Of a stretch of 64,000 nucleotides of DNA, positions 43,718 to 52,663 are shown one piece after another. The stretch comes from Streptomyces sp. NBC_00341 (GTDB taxonomy: Bacteria > Actinomycetota > Actinomycetes > Streptomycetales > Streptomycetaceae). The notes under the pieces are model-generated. The model was not told the origin of the DNA, searched no databases, and saw only the letters and a list, made by a program, of their open reading frames with translations. The position numbers and the translations under genes were made by a program. The stretch's first letter is position 1; each line of letters begins with the position of its first letter. The stretch is from positions 4,154,001-4,218,000 of the forward strand of contig NZ_CP108002.1 of assembly GCF_041435055.1 (NCBI RefSeq). Reading direction: 5' to 3'.

Positions 43718-44559
43718 GCCAGACGGTTCCCCAGCACGAGACAGCCCCCCGCCACGAGACGGTCCCCCAGCACGAGAAGGTCCGTCCGCCGCGCCCTGAC
43801 GCCACCTCCTGGAGCACCGACCCGTACGCCAACGCCCTGCGCAACGGCCACGGTCCGCTCTTCCTGCGCCGTACGGACGGCTGGCTGCTGCCGCTGGACG
43901 TGGAGCGCTGGTGCGCGGGCGCGGACGCCGCGGACCTGTCGGCCCTGCACCGCTGCGAGGGGCCCGTCCTGGACATCGGGTGCGGGCCCGGCCGGCTGGT
44001 CGCGGCGCTCGCGGCGCGCGGCCACCGCGCCCTCGGCATCGACGTGAGCGAGGCGGCGGTGGCCCGTACCCTGCGGCTCGGCGGCTCCGCGCTCCACCGC
44101 TCGGTCTTCGAGCCGCTGCCGGGCGAGGGCCGCTGGGGCACCGTCCTGCTCGTCGACGGCAACATCGGCATCGGCGGCGATCCGCGCAGGCTCCTGCACC
44201 GGACGGCGGCCGTGCTGGCACCGGGCGGGCTGCTCATCGCGGAGACCGCGCCGCAGGACATCGACGAGCGGGTCAGGGTCCAGCTGGACGACGGACGCGC
44301 CGCCCGGGACCGCTCCGCGCCCGCCGCGCCCTTCCCGTGGGCCCGGCTCGGCACACCGGCACTGCTGCGGTACGCCGGGCTCCTCGGCTGGCACACGGCC
44401 GATCAGTGGGAGGCGGACGACCGCACCTTCGTCGCGCTGCGCCGCAGCCGGAACGTCCTGACGACCAGCCACAGCGCCGACAGCACGCAGAGCGCGGCCG
44501 TGATCAGCAGCCAGTTCCCCAGGAACACATCGGGGGAGAGCCCGGTCGCCGGCTCGTAG
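43714..44559 (+). CDS. SAM-dependent class I methyltransferase
   Basis: 281 residues. The SAM-binding motif is VLDIGCGPGRLVAALAARG, then GIDVSEAAVA and LLVDGNIGIGG. Third gene of the GT2-DUF2064 operon. The last 50 or so residues after DDRTFVALRRS look unlike the family and lie antisense to the convergent membrane protein gene, so the original stop may have been lost. The methyl acceptor is probably the product of the two preceding enzymes. Confidence 0.88.
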   Translation: MSQTVPQHETAPRHETVPQHEKVRPPRPDATSWSTDPYANALRNGHGPLFLRRTDGWLLPLDVERWCAGADAADLSALHRCEGPVLDIGCGPGRLVAALAARGHRALGIDVSEAAVARTLRLGGSALHRSVFEPLPGEGRWGTVLLVDGNIGIGGDPRRLLHRTAAVLAPGGLLIAETAPQDIDERVRVQLDDGRAARDRSAPAAPFPWARLGTPALLRYAGLLGWHTADQWEADDRTFVALRRSRNVLTTSHSADSTQSAAVISSQFPRNTSGESPVAGS

Positions 44560-44882
44560 CGCCTCGTGTGCCGGGTGATCAGCGGCCACCACATCAGCAG
44601 GAGCAGGCCGGACAGGAGGACCGGCACCCGGACGAAGTTGACCAGGCCGGGGCGCGGACCGAGCGCGCGCAGCAGCAGCCGGTCCGCCGCCGCGTACAGC
44701 GGGACCAGCACCAGATCGTGCACGAGGGCCGCGCCGGCGAACCAGACGACGACGCCGAACGCGTCCCCGGCCAGCAGCCGCACCCCCGCGTACCCCGCCA
44801 GCGCGAAGGAGGCGGCCGTCAGAAGCAGGTGCAGCGGGCCCTCCCCGTACCAACGCCGCACATGGCCACGGGGGTTCAGCAC
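44403..44882 (-). CDS. Small membrane protein downstream of the molybdopterin enzyme
   Basis: 159 residues with four membrane helices (PLHLLLTAASFALAGYAGV, FGVVVWFAGAALVHDLVLV, NFVRVPVLLSGLLLLMWWP, LLITAALCVLSALWLVV). GTG 44882 is preceded by GAGAGGAGC within a 12-bp tandem repeat. The function is unknown. Its last 157 bases overlap the convergent methyltransferase frame. It may be co-transcribed with the oxidoreductase 50 bases upstream. Confidence 0.8.
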   Translation of the reverse strand: MLNPRGHVRRWYGEGPLHLLLTAASFALAGYAGVRLLAGDAFGVVVWFAGAALVHDLVLVPLYAAADRLLLRALGPRPGLVNFVRVPVLLSGLLLLMWWPLITRHTRRYEPATGLSPDVFLGNWLLITAALCVLSALWLVVRTFRLRRSATKVRSSASH

Positions 44883-44886
44883 GTTC

Positions 44887-44946
44887 GCAGCTCCTCTCGC
44901 AGCTCCTCTCGCAGCTCTGCTCACAGCTCTCCTCACAGCTCTCCGA
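44887..44946 (-). repeat. 12-bp tandem repeat carrying Shine-Dalgarno-like units
   Basis: Five units of about GCAGCTCCTCTC (reading GAGAGGAGCTGC on the coding strand), two of them identical. They run from the last codons of the oxidoreductase gene to 5 bases before GTG 44882. Each unit contains an AG-rich ribosome-site-like core. Confidence 0.75.
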
Positions 44947-46270
44947 AGGTCAGCCGGGACACCCATTTGGTGTTGAGTACGCCGGGCGCGGCCGGGACGA
45001 TGATCCGGGCCGGATATCCGTGGTCGGGCGACAGGTCCTCGCCGTTGACCTGGAGGGCCAGCAGCGAGCGGGGGTCGCGCACCTGGTTGCCGCGGAGCGC
45101 CGCCCGGCGGAACGCCCCGCTGCGCTGCACGGATTCCACCAGCACCCCCGGCGGGTCGCGCGGGTATCCGGCGAGCTCCGCGAGGTCCCTCAGCCGCACG
45201 CCCCGCCACCGCTGGTCCGAGGTGGACCAGCCCTCCACGCAGGCGATCGGGAGCGCCGCGCCGTACTGGTCCATGGCCAGCAGCTGTTCCCGGGTGAACC
45301 GGAGGTCACCGGCCGGACCGCTGACGGTCAGCCACCAGCCCTCCCCCGTCTCGGCCGAGGTGATCCCGACAGCGGCGGCGGTCTTGTTGATCTGGAAGCC
45401 GCCGGGGCCCGGACCGGGTTCGGCGGCGCCGTGCGGGGTGAGCAGCGCGAGGCGCCGCAGCGGCCCGTCGAAGCTCCGCCCCGCCGAGGTGATCAGCAGG
45501 ACCAGCGAACCGGCGCCCACCATCGCCAGCGCCCCGCGCCGGGACAGCGTCGGCGCGGCCGGAGCCGGGGAGGCGAGCGCGTCCCCCGGTACGTTCCCGC
45601 TGAGCGCGCCCGATCTCAGCACCCGTACGACCTGCGGCGCCCGCAGTCCGGCATGGGCCAGGAACGCGGCGAAGAACACCCACGCCCCGTAGAAGTGCAG
45701 CGGGTAGAACGAGCCGGGGAACAGGTACTCCAGCTGGATGTTGAGCAGTCCGGTGACGAACTCGAACAGCGCCCCGCCCACCAGGAGCAGCAGCGAGAGC
45801 CGCTCCAGCGCGTGCCCCAGCGAGCGGGCAGGCGGCAGCGCGAAGAGCTTCGGGACGACCGACCACAGCTTGGCCAGCAGCACCGGGACGAGCACGATGC
45901 CGACCGTGACGTGGAGCCCCTGCGTCAGCCGGTACAGCCAGTGCGGATCGGTCGGCCAGTCGAACAGGTAGAAGCCGAGCAGCCCCTTGTCCGGGGTCTT
46001 GTCGTTGACCGGGTTCAGGTCCGGGTTGTACGCGGCGTACGACAGCAGCCCGGTCACGAACAGCAGCGTGATCCCCACGAGCAGCACCAGCCCGAGCACC
46101 GCGGTGAACCGGACCCCGCGCACCGGACTGCGCCAGAACCCGGGAGCGGAGGGAGTCCGTTCGAGGAGTCGGGAGGCGCGGCCGGAAGCGCGGCCGGACA
46201 GCGGTGCGGAAAGGGATTCGGGAAGGGATTCGGGAAGTCTGAAGCGTCGGAACCGACGTCGGTCGCCCAT
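44933..46270 (-). CDS. Molybdopterin-dependent oxidoreductase with cytochrome-b-like membrane domain
   Basis: 445 residues. A basic N-terminus precedes about five membrane helices with histidines positioned as haem ligands (TQGLHVTVGIVL, YPLHFYGAWVFF). A signal-like helix (ALAMVGAGSLVLLITSAG) leads to a sulfite-oxidase-type Mo-cofactor domain: FTREQLLAMDQYG, then the Mo-binding Cys in LPIACVEGWSTSDQRWRGV (about residue 343). The ending PGVLNTKWVSRLTF is typical. It probably moves electrons across the membrane; the substrate is unknown. Confidence 0.9.
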   Translation of the reverse strand: MGDRRRFRRFRLPESLPESLSAPLSGRASGRASRLLERTPSAPGFWRSPVRGVRFTAVLGLVLLVGITLLFVTGLLSYAAYNPDLNPVNDKTPDKGLLGFYLFDWPTDPHWLYRLTQGLHVTVGIVLVPVLLAKLWSVVPKLFALPPARSLGHALERLSLLLLVGGALFEFVTGLLNIQLEYLFPGSFYPLHFYGAWVFFAAFLAHAGLRAPQVVRVLRSGALSGNVPGDALASPAPAAPTLSRRGALAMVGAGSLVLLITSAGRSFDGPLRRLALLTPHGAAEPGPGPGGFQINKTAAAVGITSAETGEGWWLTVSGPAGDLRFTREQLLAMDQYGAALPIACVEGWSTSDQRWRGVRLRDLAELAGYPRDPPGVLVESVQRSGAFRRAALRGNQVRDPRSLLALQVNGEDLSPDHGYPARIIVPAAPGVLNTKWVSRLTFGEL

Positions 46271-46454
46271 GGCCTCGACGCTATGCCCGGGGTGCCGGGG
46301 CCGGGCCCGTCCGACTCCTGACGAAACGCTGACATCGTCCGGCCGCCGCCCACGGCGGGGTCCGGCCAGGTCCGGCGGGGTCCGGCCGGGTGCGGGAATC
46401 TGACGGTTCGGTGACGCGCCCCGTCAGCAGCCGTCCTCGCCGCCCCGGCGTGCA

Positions 46455-46460
46455 TACCGT
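46455..46460 (+). promoter_or_regulatory. -10 element of a probable leaderless promoter
   Basis: TACCGT, then 6 bases, then GTG 46467. Confidence 0.45.
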
Positions 46461-46466
46461 GCCTGG

Positions 46467-47861
46467 GTGAAGACCGAGGAACGCGCGGAACAGCGCACCG
46501 AACCGGAGAGCGGCCGCCGCAGCGGTGGCCGCGCCGACCTGGCCGCCGCGGGCGCGGCCGTGCTGCTGGTCGCCGCCGCCGTGCTCGTCGGCCGGAACAT
46601 CGAGGACTACGCCCGCGTCCTGTACGTCCACTGGCCACCGCTGCTCGCGTCCTGGTACCCGCACATCGGCCCCGGCACCGCGGCCGCGCCCGCCGTCGCC
46701 GTGGCCGTCGTGGCGTACGGTCCCGGCCTCGCCGCACGGCTGCGCTGGCGGACCCTGCTGTTGAGCTGCTGGGGCGCCTCGCTCGCCTGGGTGTTCTCGC
46801 TGGCGCTGATCGACGGCTGGGGACGCGGCATCGCGGAACGCCTCACCACCAAGCACGAGTACCTCAGGGGCATCAGCCGTTTCGATGACATCGGCGCCGC
46901 CCTGCGCGGCTTCAACGACCACATCCTGATCGGCCCGCCCGGCAACTGGCCCACCCATATCGCCGGGCACCCGCCGGGCGCCACCCTCACCTTCGTCCTG
47001 CTGGACCGGGTGGGGCTCGGCGGCGGCGCCTGGGCCGGCGTCTGGTGCATCGTCACCAGTACCACCGCCGCGGTGGCCGCGCTGATCGCCGTCCGGGTCC
47101 TGGCCGACGAGCGCACCGCCCGCCGCGCCGCGCCCTTCCTCGTCCTGGCACCGGTCGCGGTCTGGGCGGGCACCTCCGCCGACGGCTACTTCGCCGCCGT
47201 CGCCGCCTGGTCCGTCGCCCTGCTGGCCCTGGCCGCGACCGGGAAGGTCCGCAGCCCCGCGGCCGCCGCGCTCGGTTCGGGGCTGCTGTACGGACTGACC
47301 TGCTACCTCAGTTACGGTCTGGCGCTCATCGCGCTGCTGCTGGTGACCGTGCTCCTGCTCGCCCGGACCGCCCGGCCGGTTCCGCTCTTCGTCCTGGGGG
47401 CGCTGGTCGTGCCGGTCGCCTTCACCCTGGCGGGCTTCAACTGGTGGGAGGCGTACCACCTGCTGGTCGAGCGCTACTACCAGGCGGCGGGCGGGTTCCG
47501 CCCGTACTGGTACTGGGTCTGGGCCAACCTCGCCTGCACCGTGATCGCCGTCGGGCCCGCGACGGTCGCGGGCCTGCGCCGGACCGCGACGGCCGCGCCC
47601 GGGGCCCTGAACGCGCTGCGGACGGGGACCACGGCCGTGCCTCAGCGGCTGGTCCTCGTCGTGCTCGCGGCGTTCCTCATGCTGCTGGCCGCCGACCTGT
47701 CCGGGATGAGCAAGGCGGAGACCGAGCGGATCTGGCAGCCCTTCATGCTCTGGCTGCTGCCCGCCGCCGCGCTGCTGCCCGACCGCGGCCGCCGCGGCTG
47801 GCTGATCGCCCAGGCGGCCGTCGCCCTGCTCGTCAACCACCTGCTCTGGACGGGATGGTGA
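46467..47861 (+). CDS. Polytopic membrane protein, GT-C-like
   Basis: 464 residues with about eleven membrane helices. The first external loop holds HEYLRGISRFDDIGAALRGFNDHILIGPPGNWPTHIAGHPPG, a shape seen in membrane glycosyltransferases, but the Asp motif cannot be proven. It starts divergently from the molybdopterin gene. No ribosome site precedes GTG 46467, and a -10-like TACCGT sits 6 bases upstream. The function is unknown; a role with the GT2 cluster is a guess. Confidence 0.75.
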   Translation: MKTEERAEQRTEPESGRRSGGRADLAAAGAAVLLVAAAVLVGRNIEDYARVLYVHWPPLLASWYPHIGPGTAAAPAVAVAVVAYGPGLAARLRWRTLLLSCWGASLAWVFSLALIDGWGRGIAERLTTKHEYLRGISRFDDIGAALRGFNDHILIGPPGNWPTHIAGHPPGATLTFVLLDRVGLGGGAWAGVWCIVTSTTAAVAALIAVRVLADERTARRAAPFLVLAPVAVWAGTSADGYFAAVAAWSVALLALAATGKVRSPAAAALGSGLLYGLTCYLSYGLALIALLLVTVLLLARTARPVPLFVLGALVVPVAFTLAGFNWWEAYHLLVERYYQAAGGFRPYWYWVWANLACTVIAVGPATVAGLRRTATAAPGALNALRTGTTAVPQRLVLVVLAAFLMLLAADLSGMSKAETERIWQPFMLWLLPAAALLPDRGRRGWLIAQAAVALLVNHLLWTGW

Positions 47862-47948
47862 ACGGGAAACAGGGGAACCGCGGTGGTGAACAGGGGGAAC
47901 GGCGGGTGGTGAACGGGGCGCTCTGTCGTCGAACCGCCGGCACCCGGG

Positions 47949-47954
47949 TATGGC
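47949..47954 (+). promoter_or_regulatory. -10 element of a probable leaderless promoter
   Basis: TATGGC, then 7 bases, then GTG 47962; it overlaps the alternative ATG 47950. Confidence 0.45.
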
Positions 47955-47961
47955 TTGTCCC

Positions 47962-48810
47962 GTGCCGACATTCGAGATCACCACAGCAAGCGCGGACGAC
48001 ATCAGGATGATGGCGGACTGGGCCCATGCCGAGGGGTGGAACCCGGGCCTGACCGACGGTCAGGCCTTCTTCGCCGCCGACCCCTGCGGCTTCCTGATCG
48101 GCAGGCTCGACGGTGCGCCCGTCTCCTGCGTCTCCGTGATCCGCTACGGCGGCGACCACGGCTTCCTGGGCTTCTACCTCACCCGCCCCGAGCTGCGCGG
48201 CCAGGGCTACGGCAGCCGGCTCTGGGCCACCGGTACGGCCCGGCTGGACGGGCGGAACACCGGCCTCGACGGAGTGGTGGAGCAGCAGGCCAACTACCGC
48301 AAGTCCGGCTTCCGCCCCGTCTGGACGAACATGCGGTACGAGGGGCTGGCGCCGGTCGGCATCGCGCCGCCGCCCGGCGTCACCCTGGCCGACGCCCGCA
48401 CCCTGCCCTTCGGCCAGCTCACCGCGTACGACCGCCGGTTCTTCCCGGCGGAGCGCGACGGCTTCCTGGCGGCCTGGACCACCGCTCCCGGCCGCACCGC
48501 GCTGGTCGCGCTGCGCGAGGGAGAGGTGCGGGGGCTCGCGGTGATGCGTGCCTGCCGTACGTCCTCCCGCATCGGCCCGCTGTACGCGGAGACGCCGGAG
48601 ACGGCCGCCGCCCTGGTGAGCGCGCTGGCGGCGACCGATCCGTCCGCCCCGGTCGCCGTGGACGTGCCCGACGTCAACCCGGCGGCGGTACGGCTCGCGG
48701 AACAGCTCGGGCTCACCCCGTCGTTCGAGACGGCCCGCATGTACACCGGCCCGGCGCCCGACGTCGACCACTCCGGCCTCTTCGGCATCACCAGCCTCGA
48801 ACTGGGCTGA
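47962..48810 (+). CDS. GNAT acetyltransferase with C-terminal Acetyltransf_18-like domain
   Basis: About 282 residues. The N-terminal GNAT domain has GFYLTRPELRGQGYGSRLW (acetyl-CoA loop R/QxxGxG/A). The second half (RTALVALREGEVRGLAVMRAC... [19 protein letters not shown]) matches the C-terminal domain common in two-domain GNATs of Streptomyces. GTG 47962 is preferred as a leaderless start; ATG 47950 would add four residues. The substrate is unknown. Confidence 0.9.
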   Translation: MPTFEITTASADDIRMMADWAHAEGWNPGLTDGQAFFAADPCGFLIGRLDGAPVSCVSVIRYGGDHGFLGFYLTRPELRGQGYGSRLWATGTARLDGRNTGLDGVVEQQANYRKSGFRPVWTNMRYEGLAPVGIAPPPGVTLADARTLPFGQLTAYDRRFFPAERDGFLAAWTTAPGRTALVALREGEVRGLAVMRACRTSSRIGPLYAETPETAAALVSALAATDPSAPVAVDVPDVNPAAVRLAEQLGLTPSFETARMYTGPAPDVDHSGLFGITSLELG

Positions 48811-48854
48811 CCCGCCGCGGCAGCCCAGCCACCCGCGCCCGTCCGTCCGTGCAT

Positions 48855-48900
48855 GCGGGCGTGCGGGCGGGCGTGCGGGCGGGCGGGCGGGCGGGCGGGC
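48855..48900. repeat. GCGGGC simple repeat
   Basis: A short low-complexity tract of GCGGGC/GTGCGGGC units between two convergent genes. It is probably slippage-derived and carries no gene. Confidence 0.7.
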
Positions 48901-48938
48901 TTCAGATCGGCCGCCCCGCCCGTCTGTACGTCAGCTCG

Positions 48939-49325
48939 CTATCCGCGCCCGTGCAGCAGCTCCAGGACCCGGCCCCGGAGCAGCTCGTACTCCTCGCGCA
49001 GCCGGCCGATCTCCGGCGGCCGGGGGATCAGCGTGCCTCCGGTGACGACCTCCTCGGGCGCGAACTGCTCACGGGTCAGGTCGATCTCCGTGCCCGGGGC
49101 CAGACGGTTCCACCAGTGGTAGTCCGTGCGCACCCCGCCGACCCGGACCTCACCGCGTATCAGGTCACCGCCCAGCAGGTCGTGCAGGACCAGGGCGGTC
49201 ACCCCGCACTGGTCCCGGGCGGGGTTGCCGGGGGTCCAGTGCGGCCGGTGCGCGGGGGTGGTGGTGTCGGCGCCCCAGCTGCTGCGGACGGCGGCCTCGA
49301 TATCGGCGAGGAGGAGCGGCTTCAT
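48939..49325 (-). CDS. YunG-like conserved protein
   Basis: 128 residues, starting MKPLLLADIEAAVRSSWGADT. It has the family pattern NPARDQCGVTALVLHDLLGGDLIRGEV, with a Cys in the place of a papain-like nucleophile, then DYHWWNRL with a His. The fold may be thiol-protease-like, but no activity is known. ATG 49325 was chosen as the first codon of the conserved region. It stands alone, 65 bases from the phosphatase gene. Confidence 0.8.
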   Translation of the reverse strand: MKPLLLADIEAAVRSSWGADTTTPAHRPHWTPGNPARDQCGVTALVLHDLLGGDLIRGEVRVGGVRTDYHWWNRLAPGTEIDLTREQFAPEEVVTGGTLIPRPPEIGRLREEYELLRGRVLELLHGRG

Positions 49326-49389
49326 GTCACCGATCCTCGCAGCCGCCACTGACAGTGCCGCCCGGATCACCCCGCTTCGCCCCCGCGGC

Positions 49390-51108
49390 TCACCCTCCCC
49401 CGCCCTCGCCGCCGGGGGCGAAGCGGGCCCGCGACGCCATCACCGCGATGTCGTCCTCCGCGCCCGGACCGAAGCGGTCGAGCACCTCGTCCAGCAGCTC
49501 CTCCAGATTGCCGCTCGCCGGCAGCCTCAGTTCCTTGAGCCGGTTGACGGACACGTCGATGTCCTCACCGCGCCGCTCCACCAGGCCGTCGGTGTACATG
49601 AACAGCACCGTTCCCGGCGCGCACCGCACCTCCGTCGTCCGGTAGCCGCCGAACCCGGTGCCGAGCGGCGGTCCCGCCGGTACGTCGCCCAGCCGGGTGC
49701 CCGCGGACCCGGGGTCGATGAAGACCGGCGGCAGATGGCCGGCGCTCGACACCAGGCACTTCCCGCCGGACCGGTCGACGACCGCGAGCAGACAGGTCGC
49801 CGCCCGGTCGAGACCCGACCGCTCCACCATCCGGTCGAGCTGCCGCAGGATGCGGTCCGGCGGCAGCTCCTCGTCCGCGAGCAGCCGCAGCAGCGAGCGG
49901 TAGTGGCTCATCGCGACGGCCGCCTCCACGCCGTGGCCCATCACATCGCCCATCGCCTTGAGGTGGCGGCCGTCGCGCATCGGGATGATGTCGAACCAGT
50001 CGCCGCCGACCAGCACGCTCCGGTCGGCCGGCAGATAGCGGGTGGCGACCTCGATGTGCGGATGCGGCTGGCGCGGTTCGGAGAGCAGGGAGCGCTGGAG
50101 CTCCAGGGCGATGGTGTGCTCGTGGGTGAACCGGCGCGCGTGGTCCAGGTCGACCGCGGCCCGTCCGGCGAGCTCCCGGGCCACCACCACGTCCTGCTCC
50201 GTGAAGGGCGGTGAGTCCCCCGCCCTGACCAGGCCGAGGACGCCGATGGGCCCACTGCGCACGGAGACCGGCACGATGACCGCCGAGTGCATCCCGAGGG
50301 CTCGGTAGAAGGCGACCCGTTCGGGGGCGGGCGCCAGGTGGCCCAGTTGCTCGTCGCCGGTGAGGTTCTCGACGACCGGCTGGTTGGTGGCCAGGCAGCG
50401 CGTCACCGCCGCGTCCTCCTGGTAGTCGACGTAGTCCCCGGCCACCCCGAACCGCGCGACCCGCCCCCGCAGCTCCGGCACCGCCGTGATCGCCGCCCGC
50501 CGCAGCCGGGTCACCCCGGGCGGCGCGGGGCGCACCGGCGGGGCGACGTCCCTCGGGAACACCTCGACCGTGGCGAGGTCCGCGAGCCCCGGCACGACCA
50601 GGTCGACCAGCTCGGCGCAGGTGGTGTCCATGTCGAGCGTGGTGCCGATACGGGTGTTCGCGGTGTCCAGGAGACGCAGATGGCGCCGGGCCTGGGCCAG
50701 CTGGCGCCGGTCCTCGTCGGAGGCCATGACCTCCATCAGGATGCCCGCGACGCCCACCACCCGGCCGTCCACCTCCAGCCGGTGGTACGCGCCGTGCCAG
50801 TAGCGCCGGGCGCCGGCCGGCCCGGCGGGGGTCCGGCCGCTGGAGGTGATCTCGCGGGACCTCCCGTCGGAGAGCACCGCCAGCATCAGGTCCTCCCGGG
50901 CGTCGACCTCGGGCAGCACCTCGGCGACCGTACGGCCCAGGTGCTCGGCGGCCGGGATGCCGTTGAGCCGTTCGAGGGCCGGGTTCACGTAGAGGTAGCG
51001 CAGCTTGGTGTCGAGGACCCCCACCCCGGCCGTGGTTCCACCGATCAGGGCCGCGAGCGCCAGGGTGTCGAGCGGCGGCGGACTGCCGGCGTACTCATCG
51101 GCCTGCAA
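49390..51108 (-). CDS. PAS-GAF-PP2C (SpoIIE/RsbU) serine phosphatase
   Basis: 572 residues. A PAS domain (about 14-130: LDTKLRYLYVNPALERLNGIPA) and a GAF domain (about 150-330) precede a SpoIIE-type PP2C domain with metal sites GGDWFD, AMGDVMGHG, MYTDGLVE and DDIAV. Such enzymes dephosphorylate anti-sigma antagonists in sigma-B-like partner switching. The start is TTG 51108: AGGAGG lies 5 bases upstream and no ATG or GTG fits as well. No kinase domain or partner gene is adjacent. Confidence 0.92.
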   Translation of the reverse strand: MQADEYAGSPPPLDTLALAALIGGTTAGVGVLDTKLRYLYVNPALERLNGIPAAEHLGRTVAEVLPEVDAREDLMLAVLSDGRSREITSSGRTPAGPAGARRYWHGAYHRLEVDGRVVGVAGILMEVMASDEDRRQLAQARRHLRLLDTANTRIGTTLDMDTTCAELVDLVVPGLADLATVEVFPRDVAPPVRPAPPGVTRLRRAAITAVPELRGRVARFGVAGDYVDYQEDAAVTRCLATNQPVVENLTGDEQLGHLAPAPERVAFYRALGMHSAVIVPVSVRSGPIGVLGLVRAGDSPPFTEQDVVVARELAGRAAVDLDHARRFTHEHTIALELQRSLLSEPRQPHPHIEVATRYLPADRSVLVGGDWFDIIPMRDGRHLKAMGDVMGHGVEAAVAMSHYRSLLRLLADEELPPDRILRQLDRMVERSGLDRAATCLLAVVDRSGGKCLVSSAGHLPPVFIDPGSAGTRLGDVPAGPPLGTGFGGYRTTEVRCAPGTVLFMYTDGLVERRGEDIDVSVNRLKELRLPASGNLEELLDEVLDRFGPGAEDDIAVMASRARFAPGGEGGGG

Positions 51109-51249
51109 GGCAACCTCCTGGGACAGGGCGCGGGCCGCCCGACTGCCGGCCCCTCATCGTCGGCCGCCCGCCCCGGCCCCGCATCCGCAGACGGCTGATC
51201 AGCGGGCGGCACCCGAGCACGCGGCGGCCCCTGCCCGCCGCACCGGGGA

Positions 51250-51981
51250 TCAGCGAGCGGTGCCCGAGTGCGCCGCCCCGCCCGCCGTGCCGGGGAGCAG
51301 CCGGTCCAGCTCCACCGTCCCGTCCTCTGCCGATGACCCCGGCGGCAGCAGCAGGGCCCGCGCGACCGGCTCCGGAAGCGGGGCCCGGTCCAGCAGCCCG
51401 ATGACCAGGGCGGTGGTCAGCCGGTGCCAGGCGGGGGCCCGGCGGAGCATCGGGTGATCGCTGCCGGGCACGGTGACCAGACAGCTCCGGGCCCCGGCCC
51501 GGCGGGCCCGTCCGGTGAGCGTGCGGGAGGCCGCCGCACTGGTGACCCGGTCCCGGGGGCTGTGCACGAGGACGACGTCCCGCCCGTCGAGCTGCTCGAC
51601 CGGATCACCGTCCGGGCACCACGGGGCGAGCCCGACCACGCCCCGTACCAGCGGATGCCCGGCGGCGTGCAGCGCGGCGCGGCCCCCCATCGAGTGCCCC
51701 ACCAGCACCACGGGGATGTCCCCCGCCGCACGCCGCAGCTCGTCCAGGGCGCGTACGGCATCGTGCAGCGGATCGGCCCGCGCCCCGTTCCAGCCCCGGT
51801 GCCCGTACCGGACGGCGCGCACCAGGACGTCCCCCGGCAGCGCCCGCCGCAGCGCGTGCGCGAAGGGGCGCATCCGCAGCGCGGGCAGGTTGAACGGTCC
51901 GGGCGGCGGCGCCCCGAGACCGTCCTCCCGTCCGCCGTGCAGCAGGAGTACCGCCGCCGCCGGCGGTTGTCGTCGTGTCAT
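51250..51981 (-). CDS. Alpha/beta-hydrolase
   Basis: 243 residues. The oxyanion motif LLLHGGREDG, nucleophile elbow VGHSMGGRAAL, acid in HSPRDRVTS and His in VPGSDHPML form a complete triad. ATG 51981 has a perfect GGAGG 6 bases upstream; a longer in-frame extension would run through the 13-bp repeat and is rejected. The substrate is unknown. It is divergent from the peroxiredoxin gene. Confidence 0.9.
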   Translation of the reverse strand: MTRRQPPAAAVLLLHGGREDGLGAPPPGPFNLPALRMRPFAHALRRALPGDVLVRAVRYGHRGWNGARADPLHDAVRALDELRRAAGDIPVVLVGHSMGGRAALHAAGHPLVRGVVGLAPWCPDGDPVEQLDGRDVVLVHSPRDRVTSAAASRTLTGRARRAGARSCLVTVPGSDHPMLRRAPAWHRLTTALVIGLLDRAPLPEPVARALLLPPGSSAEDGTVELDRLLPGTAGGAAHSGTAR

Positions 51982-52047
51982 GCGTACCTCCGGTGCGGAT
52001 GGATGGAGCCGTAACGAGCATGCTGTACGAGCACGGACGGCACGGTC

Positions 52048-52164
52048 GCAACGGGAACAAGCGACGCGGAACAGCGACACGAAGCAGCGACGCGAAACAG
52101 CCGCGCGAAAAAGTGACACGGAACAGCGACGCAGAGCAGCGACACAGAGCAGCGACACGGAACA
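52048..52164. repeat. 13-bp tandem repeat (nine units) in the peroxiredoxin leader
   Basis: Nine imperfect units with consensus GCGACACGGAACA, one after another without gaps, lie between the hydrolase and peroxiredoxin starts. The repeat ends just before the ribosome site AAGGGA of the peroxiredoxin gene. A 13-bp period is not a codon multiple, which argues against a coding origin. Confidence 0.9.
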
Positions 52165-52177
52165 AGGGACACACACC

Positions 52178-52663
52178 ATGGGCTCGTCACCACAACTCGG
52201 TAGTACCGCACCGGACTTCACCCTCCCGGGAGGGGCACTCGACGGCGATACGTTCGAACGTCGCGACTACACGCTCTCCGCCGCCCGTGGCCGGGCCGTG
52301 GTCCTCGCCTTCTACCCCGGCGACAACACGGCCGTGTGCACGAAGCAGCTGTGCTCGTACTCCTCCGGCATGGAGACCTTCGAGGGGCTCGACGCGCAGG
52401 TCTGGGGAATCAGTCCACAGGATGTGGACAGCCACGAGTCCTTCGCCCGCACCCACAACCTGCGGATGCCGCTGCTCGCGGACACCGGCCGCGAGCTCGC
52501 CCGGACCTTCGGGGTGGCGGCACCCGGCATCGGCGTACGCCGGGCGGTGTTCCTGATCGACGCGGAAGGGGTGCTGCGCTGGAAGCACGTAGCGCTCCTC
52601 GGTGCCACGTTCCAGTCGCTGGACACTCTGGCGGGCCACCTCTCCGGCATCCAGACCCCGTAG
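52178..52663 (+). CDS. Peroxiredoxin (BCP/PrxQ type)
   Basis: 161 residues. The peroxidatic Cys54 lies in YPGDNTAVCTKQLCSY, with Cys59 five residues later as in PrxQ/BCP enzymes that form an intramolecular disulfide. The Arg of the active site is in VRRAVFLID. It reduces hydroperoxides with thioredoxin. ATG 52178 follows AAGGGA. The 117-bp repeat in its leader is unusual. Confidence 0.95.
   Translation: MGSSPQLGSTAPDFTLPGGALDGDTFERRDYTLSAARGRAVVLAFYPGDNTAVCTKQLCSYSSGMETFEGLDAQVWGISPQDVDSHESFARTHNLRMPLLADTGRELARTFGVAAPGIGVRRAVFLIDAEGVLRWKHVALLGATFQSLDTLAGHLSGIQTP

Noticed and set aside
48855..48900. The GCGGGC tract as a regulatory element
   Set aside because: It is simple sequence between convergent genes, with nothing to suggest more than slippage.
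51250..52221. A 323-residue version of the hydrolase reading through the 13-bp repeat
   Set aside because: ATG 51981 has a perfect ribosome site, and the extra N-terminus is only a translation of the repeat.
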